Assembly: GCA_025454095.1 (NCBI GenBank)
Contig: JALOPC010000152.1
Coordinates: 1 to 8,980 of the forward strand
Length of the DNA: 8,980 nt
DNA from: Syntrophales bacterium
GTDB taxonomy: Bacteria; Desulfobacterota; Syntrophia; Syntrophales; UBA2192
Direction of reading: 5' to 3'
Numbering within the stretch: the stretch's first letter is position 1; every line of letters begins with the position of its first letter. The translations under genes and the position numbers were made by a program. A model generated the notes under the pieces. It saw nothing but the letters and a program-made list of their open reading frames with translations, did no database searches and had not been told where the DNA came from. Shown piece after piece: positions 5,270 through 8,980 of this stretch.

Positions 5270-5605
5270 ATGCCTCACCGATTTGCCGCTGCCCTGCTGT
5301 GCATTGCCGTCCTGTCCCTGTCGATGGCGGGGTGCGCCCCGTCGGGTACCTACAAGGAAGGCCCGCTGTCAACGGACTATCGGGCGCTTTCGCAGGAAGA
5401 CCTCGATCGCTACGCCGCCCGGATCGACAATGAGATCGCGCGAATCGAAAAAGGGGCCGCCCCTCCCGGGGACGTCCCTCGGGAGGCCTATCTCGCGGAT
5501 CTCAAGTCCAGACGCTACGAGGTCAGAACGGAGATCGCAGGCCGCGAAATCATCAGGCAGGACGAGCGCCGCCAGAGGATGGAGCTTCAGCGTCCCCTGC
5601 CCTGA
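5270..5605 (+). CDS. Small lipoprotein of unknown function, tandem paralogue 1
   Basis: This 111-residue protein has a signal peptide with hydrophobic core at about 4-20 and a lipobox SMAG-C22 followed by APS, so the mature part should be lipid-anchored. The rest is charged and helix-rich. It has the pattern YxEGxLxxDYRxL, LxRYxxRxxxExxRxxxG, then a P/G-rich turn (PPGDVP, 65-70), ExYxADLxxRxxxV, and an Arg/Gln-rich end. The same pattern recurs in the next gene. The start is fixed by AAGGAG with 7 nt spacing. I do not recognise the family. The helices suggest a coiled-coil or adaptor role, but no function can be assigned. Confidence 0.8.
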   Translation: MPHRFAAALLCIAVLSLSMAGCAPSGTYKEGPLSTDYRALSQEDLDRYAARIDNEIARIEKGAAPPGDVPREAYLADLKSRRYEVRTEIAGREIIRQDERRQRMELQRPLP

Positions 5606-5629
5606 CCCCGTCCCGGAGCCGCCGGGCCC

Positions 5630-6010
5630 ATGAAGAGGTTGTGCTGGATGCCGGACGGAAGGAAAAAGATCTGCGTGCCGATGCGAAGGGCCCTCCTGGC
5701 CCTGGCCGTGCTCGTCACGATCCTGGCGGGGGGGTGCGCCCCGTCGCAGCGCGTCTACGCGGAGGGGGTCCTCGCGGCGGACTACAGGCTCATGGCCAGG
5801 GCCGAACTGATCCGCTACCTGGATCGGGTGGAACAGGAACTCGCCCGCGTCCTTGCCGGGGGGAGCGGTCCGGAGGGTGTTTCCGGGGAAGTGTACGCTG
5901 CCGATCTGAGACAGCGGATGAGGGACGTCCAGAGCGAGATCGGCCTTCGGAACATCTGGGAGCGGAAATCCTACTGGGAGCGCCGGGAGATGTGGGGACC
6001 TACGCGGTAG
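5630..6010 (+). CDS. Small lipoprotein of unknown function, tandem paralogue 2
   Basis: This 126-residue reading begins 24 nt after the first paralogue and is clearly its relative. Shared landmarks are GCAPS at the lipobox (LAGG-C36), Y-x-EG-x-L-x-x-DYR (43-53), the LxRYLDRVEQELARVLAGG helix with a P/G turn after it, and ExYAADLRQRMRDVQSEI. The C-terminus is richer in Trp and Tyr (NIWERKSYWERREMW) than in paralogue 1. The start is uncertain: ATG 5630 has GGAG at 11 nt, while ATG 5648 or 5681 would give a more normal signal peptide length (MRRALLALAVLV from 5681). The last 40 bp overlap the end of the convergent methyltransferase gene. Confidence 0.78.
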   Translation: MKRLCWMPDGRKKICVPMRRALLALAVLVTILAGGCAPSQRVYAEGVLAADYRLMARAELIRYLDRVEQELARVLAGGSGPEGVSGEVYAADLRQRMRDVQSEIGLRNIWERKSYWERREMWGPTR

Positions 6011-6621
6011 TCGGGTTCTTTCGTCACCTTCCACACCCGCCTGCCGCAGGGGTAGGCGCCTATCTGCTCGACGTTTCCTCCCAGCTTACCGAGCAGGAAG
6101 GCCGCATCGTGGCGATGGGGGTAACCGTTCTTCGAGACCGTGTCGATGACAAGGCATCCGCCGGGGCGGACGTTGTCTGCGAACAATCGCCCGATTCCTC
6201 TCCTGGAAGAACCGGGGGGGATCCCGTGCAGCCAGCCCGCCATGACAATGGCGTCGAAGAGCCCTCCCAGCCTGTCTTCCGGGAACGAAAATGCGGCAAA
6301 CCGCGCGTTGCCCCTGCGGTGGCTCCGGCGGACGATCTCGGCCGCTCTCAGGGCGGCCGGGTCGCTGTCGAAGCCGAAGCGTTCTTCAAAGTCGAGATTC
6401 AGCAGGATGTCCCCGAGACCGCAGCCGATGTCCGCCACCCGCCCGCGCCGATGCGGGGGAAGCGCATTGAGATGCTCGATGATCCCGACGGCGTAGTCCT
6501 TCGCGGCAAGCGGCATGCGATGCCACGGGTCGAAGGGGATGAACAGCCGCAACAGAGACCGGAAGGCGACCTCGGCCCGGTTGCCGGCGGCCCGGATGAT
6601 TCGCTGCGGGGTGATCTGCAT
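5971..6621 (-). CDS. Class I SAM-dependent methyltransferase
   Basis: This 216-residue Rossmann-fold protein is predicted to transfer a methyl group from S-adenosylmethionine to an unidentified substrate. Motif I is VADIGCGLGDI (62-72), the acidic residue ending strand 2 is in FGFDSD (82-87), motif IV is FDAIVMAGWLHGI (122-134), and a post-motif RPGG (152-155) precedes strand 5. No transmembrane segment or signal peptide is evident, so it should be cytosolic. It begins 43 nt after the hydrolase stop on the same strand and may share its transcript. The ATG at 6621 has only a weak GGGG-like signal. Its 3' end overlaps the convergent lipoprotein gene by 40 bp. Confidence 0.82.
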   Translation of the reverse strand: MQITPQRIIRAAGNRAEVAFRSLLRLFIPFDPWHRMPLAAKDYAVGIIEHLNALPPHRRGRVADIGCGLGDILLNLDFEERFGFDSDPAALRAAEIVRRSHRRGNARFAAFSFPEDRLGGLFDAIVMAGWLHGIPPGSSRRGIGRLFADNVRPGGCLVIDTVSKNGYPHRHDAAFLLGKLGGNVEQIGAYPCGRRVWKVTKEPDYRVGPHISRRSQ

Positions 6622-6664
6622 GCCCCACGGCCATGCACGAAAGGTGCCGCCCTTCCCGGTCCTC

Positions 6665-7474
6665 TTACCGGCCGATTCTCTTCAGAAATGCGTCTATCCC
6701 CTCCCTGTAGGCGCCGGCGGAAAGGAGAAGGGCATCGTTGTGCCCGCCGCGCAGCTTGACGAAGGCTTTCGGCTCCGGCGCCGCCTCGTAGAGGGCGACC
6801 CCCTGGCCGAAGGGCACGATCTCGTCGTCGGGACTGTGGATGACGAGCACAGGGCAGCGGACGTTGCGGACGTGCTCGAGGGTGCTGTACTCGAAGCGGG
6901 CGAGCCACCGCACGGGAAGAAACGGGTAGTGATGCCCCGCAATGTCGACAAAGCTCGTGAAAGAGGAGTCCAGGATGAGGGCCGCGGGGGTTTTCTCCCG
7001 GGCGAGCTTTGCGGCGATCGGCCCCCCGAGGGACTGCCCGTAGAGAAAAATCTGCCCGGCGGGCACCTTGCGGCTCTCCGTCAGGTATCGCCAGGCTCCC
7101 TCCGCGTCGCTGTACGTCCCCTCTTCGGAGGGGCTTCCCTGGCTGCGGCCGTAGCCCCGGTAATCGTAGAGGAACGTCGAGAGTCCCACGCGGTGCAGGA
7201 TCTCGACAAAGGGGAGATTGTAGGAGATGTTGCCGCCGTTTCCGTGGCTGAAGAGGACGACACCCCGGCCGGCCTCCGACGGCACGTACCAGGCCGCGAG
7301 CCGAACGCCGTCGGCAGCCTCGAACATCACCTCTTCGTAAGCCATCCCCCGGTCCCCCGGCGTGGCGACGATCTGTCCGTCCGGGAAATAGACGAGCCGC
7401 GATTGCAGCAGGAACATCAAGGCGAGAACCCCCGTGACGGAAAGGGCGATGGCGCGAAGGGCCGAGGTGAGCAT
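6665..7474 (-). CDS. Membrane-anchored alpha/beta hydrolase (BEM46/ABHD13-like)
   Basis: This 269-residue serine hydrolase has one N-terminal hydrophobic anchor (about 5-23) and then an alpha/beta hydrolase domain. The oxyanion segment is HGNGGN (77-82) and the YDYRGYGRSQGSP strand/loop (103-115) is typical. The nucleophile is Ser148 in GQSLG, the acid is probably Asp217 in SPDDEIVP, and the base is His245 in GGHND. This architecture matches the BEM46/ABHD13 and YfhR type found at the inner membrane, whose substrates are poorly known; esterase or acyltransferase activity is likely. The methyltransferase follows after 43 nt. The ATG at 7474 has no strong Shine-Dalgarno sequence. Confidence 0.87.
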   Translation of the reverse strand: MLTSALRAIALSVTGVLALMFLLQSRLVYFPDGQIVATPGDRGMAYEEVMFEAADGVRLAAWYVPSEAGRGVVLFSHGNGGNISYNLPFVEILHRVGLSTFLYDYRGYGRSQGSPSEEGTYSDAEGAWRYLTESRKVPAGQIFLYGQSLGGPIAAKLAREKTPAALILDSSFTSFVDIAGHHYPFLPVRWLARFEYSTLEHVRNVRCPVLVIHSPDDEIVPFGQGVALYEAAPEPKAFVKLRGGHNDALLLSAGAYREGIDAFLKRIGR

Positions 7475-7485
7475 GGTAAAGTACC

Positions 7486-7585
7486 GAAGAGCGGAAGTTA
7501 GGAAGAGCGGAAGCGCGGAACACAGGACTTGGAAGGATGAAGAATCCGGGTTTCCCTCGTCCGCTCTTCCTCGCTTCTTACCTTC
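7486..7585. repeat. Direct and inverted intergenic repeats (GAAGAGCGGAAG family)
   Basis: GAAGAGCGGAAG occurs at 7486-7497 and again at 7502-7513, a 16-bp period. The stretch 7486-7510 is also an imperfect inverted copy (19 of 25 positions) of 7561-7585, with perfect arms GGAAGAGCGG (7501-7510) and CCGCTCTTCC (7561-7570) around a 50-nt loop. It occupies the leader of the hydrolase gene and contains no convincing coding sequence. It may be a dispersed repeat or a long RNA hairpin. Confidence 0.55.
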
Positions 7586-7621
7586 TCAACTTCGCGATCG
7601 CTGATACGGTGAACGTGGCAG

Positions 7622-7654
7622 AAAAACGAAGAGGGGAGCCTTGTCGGCTCCCCT
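7622..7654 (-). terminator. Intrinsic terminator of ilvD
   Basis: On the minus strand AGGGGAGCC (7654-7646), a GACAA loop and GGCTCCCCT (7640-7632) form a 9-bp perfect stem. It is followed by CTTCG and TTTTT (complement of 7622-7626). It starts 9 nt after the ilvD stop and separates ilvD from the hydrolase unit. Confidence 0.85.
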
Positions 7655-7663
7655 TCTTCATGA

Positions 7664-8980
7664 TCATACCCTGTCTTTCAGCACGGCGCCCGTGCTTCCG
7701 GAGGTCACGAGGCTTGCGTACCGGGAGAGGTAACCCGATTGGATTTTCGGCTTCGGGGCCTTCCACGCCTTTTTGCGCTTCTTCAATTCCTCGGCGCTCA
7801 CCATCAGCGTGATCTTGCGCTTCGGGATGTCGATGGCGATGCGGTCGCCTTCCCTGACGAGAGCGATGGGCCCGCCCTCGGCCGCCTCGGGGGAGATGTG
7901 CCCGATCGCCGCGCCCCGGGAGCCTCCGCTGAACCGCCCGTCGGTGAGCAGGGCCACCGACTCCGCCAGGCCCATGCCGGCCAGCGCGGAGGTGGGGGCG
8001 AGCATCTCGCGCATCCCCGGGCCCCCCTTCGGGCCTTCGTAGCGGATGACGATGACGTCGCCCGCCTTGATCTTGCCGCCCAGGATGGCCGCAATGGCAT
8101 CGTCCTCGCTGTCGAAGACGCGGGCGCGGCCCTCGTTGACGAGCATGCTCGGGGCCACGGCGGAGCGCTTCACGACGCCTCCGTCGGGTGCCAGATTGCC
8201 CTTGATGATGGCAAGGCCCCCGTCAGGGCTGTAGGGGTTCTTGATGGAGCGGATGACCGAGTAATCCCATACCTTGGCGTCCTTGAGGTTCTTCGCGACC
8301 GGGCCGGATACGGTCAGCGCCTTTCCGTCGATCACGCCAAGCTTGCTGATTTCCTTCATGACGGCCTGGACGCCTCCCGCCGCCTCGAGATCCTCGATGT
8401 GGTGGGCCCCGGCGGGGCTCAACTTGCAGAGGTTGGGGGTCTTGAACCCGATCTGGTTGAAGAGTTCCAGGTCCAGCCGGATGCCCGCCTCGTGGGCGAT
8501 GGCCGGCAGGTGCAGGACGGTGTTCGTCGAGCCGCCGAGAGCATTGTCCACGGCAATGGCGTTCTTGAAAGCGGCCAGCGTGGCGATATCCCGGGGCCGG
8601 AGGTTTTTCTTGATCAGTTCCAGGATCTTCATGCCGGCTTCCTTGGCCAGGCGCATCCGCGCCGAGTCCACCGCCAGGACGGTCCCGTTGCCGGGCAACC
8701 CCAGCCCCAGGGCCTCGGTCATGCAGTTCATCGTGTTGGCGGTGTACATGCCGGAGCAGGAGCCGCAGCCCGGGCAGGCGCAGTCCTCGAGCTCCTTGAG
8801 CTGCCGTCCCGTCATCTTCCCCGACTTGACGGCCCCTACCCCCTCGAAGACGGTGATGAGATCGACGGGCTTGCCGCGGAGTTTTCCCGCGAGCATGGGC
8901 CCGCCGCTGATGACAATGGCGGGGATGTTGAGGCGCAGGGCCGCCATGAGCATCCCCGGGATGATCTTGTCGCAGTTGGG
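7664..8980 (-). CDS. ilvD: Dihydroxy-acid dehydratase, C-terminal 438 residues (5' end beyond the window)
   Basis: IlvD dehydrates 2,3-dihydroxy-isovalerate and 2,3-dihydroxy-3-methylvalerate to the 2-keto acids of valine and isoleucine synthesis, using an iron-sulfur cluster in the cytosol. The visible part opens at the cluster motif NCDKIIPGM, whose codons lie at the right edge (8977 downwards). It continues with a second cluster segment [27 protein letters not shown], and the C-terminal active-site region [14 protein letters not shown], where the serine is the proposed catalytic base. The ATG at 8953 is internal: the frame continues upstream with recognisable family sequence to 8980. Full-length enzymes are about 555 residues, so roughly 115 are missing. 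A strong terminator follows the TGA stop. Confidence 0.97.
   Translation of the reverse strand, partial: PNCDKIIPGMLMAALRLNIPAIVISGGPMLAGKLRGKPVDLITVFEGVGAVKSGKMTGRQLKELEDCACPGCGSCSGMYTANTMNCMTEALGLGLPGNGTVLAVDSARMRLAKEAGMKILELIKKNLRPRDIATLAAFKNAIAVDNALGGSTNTVLHLPAIAHEAGIRLDLELFNQIGFKTPNLCKLSPAGAHHIEDLEAAGGVQAVMKEISKLGVIDGKALTVSGPVAKNLKDAKVWDYSVIRSIKNPYSPDGGLAIIKGNLAPDGGVVKRSAVAPSMLVNEGRARVFDSEDDAIAAILGGKIKAGDVIVIRYEGPKGGPGMREMLAPTSALAGMGLAESVALLTDGRFSGGSRGAAIGHISPEAAEGGPIALVREGDRIAIDIPKRKITLMVSAEELKKRKKAWKAPKPKIQSGYLSRYASLVTSGSTGAVLKDRV

Noticed and set aside
5641..7523. Long open frames at 5641-6759 (+), 6515-7501 (+) and 6399-7523 (-)
   Set aside because: They overlap the lipoprotein, methyltransferase and hydrolase genes in other frames, with biased composition and no family motifs.
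7537..7812. Plus-strand open frame of 91 codons after the repeat region
   Set aside because: It runs through the inverted repeat, the ilvD terminator and the antisense of the ilvD C-terminus. No real ribosome binding site or domain is seen.
1..8980. CRISPR array, tRNA, rRNA, transposon ends or phage genes
   Set aside because: I found no regularly spaced repeats, cloverleaf-like conserved tRNA sequences, transposase motifs or terminal inverted repeats with target duplications.

Overview
This is a GC-rich, gene-dense bacterial chromosome segment. The octaheme c-type cytochrome, small periplasmic lipoproteins and possible selenocysteine use suggest an anaerobic deltaproteobacterium (Desulfobacterota, perhaps a Syntrophus-like lineage). 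That placement is an inference from gene content and style only. No rRNA, tRNA, CRISPR array, insertion sequence or phage gene is visible.

Layout. Positions 1-238 hold the likely first five codons of a minus-strand gene running off the left edge, its candidate promoter with a palindrome, and a CCCCCTTT/AAAGGGGG inverted repeat. A minus-strand block follows, in transcription order: an MsrA-MsrB methionine sulfoxide reductase lipoprotein (3025-1916), a HisF-type cyclase (1846-1082) and a sterol desaturase/fatty acid hydroxylase family membrane protein (1033-239). Upstream of it is a second minus-strand block, 5093-3148: a rhodanese domain that continues in frame into an octaheme hydroxylamine-oxidoreductase-like cytochrome, then an MliC-like lysozyme-inhibitor lipoprotein and a clear intrinsic terminator. 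A divergent promoter region (5094-5269) separates this block from two tandem plus-strand genes for small paralogous lipoproteins (5270-6010). The second of these overlaps convergently with a minus-strand methyltransferase gene, which lies downstream of a membrane-anchored alpha/beta hydrolase gene. After a repeat-bearing gap and a strong terminator, the right end holds the C-terminal three quarters of ilvD.

The most notable feature is the rhodanese-cytochrome gene. Two UGA codons, spaced as UGA-GCU-UGA, sit exactly where this rhodanese type carries its Cys-x-Cys-Pro active site. The frame stays open on both sides, and the only signal peptide for the cytochrome is on the rhodanese part. A GC-rich hairpin follows at a spacing suitable for a bacterial SECIS element. 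A double selenocysteine U-A-U active site fused to an octaheme cytochrome is therefore a serious possibility. Against this, the same gene as sequenced has a later frameshift at about 4232-4235 that also removes the expected sixth haem motif. The locus is thus either a selenoprotein gene with a sequence error or recent lesion, or a decaying gene.

The remaining genes are largely housekeeping or envelope functions: branched-chain amino acid synthesis (ilvD), a HisF with unusual substitutions at normally conserved positions, periplasmic methionine repair, lysozyme resistance and lipid modification.
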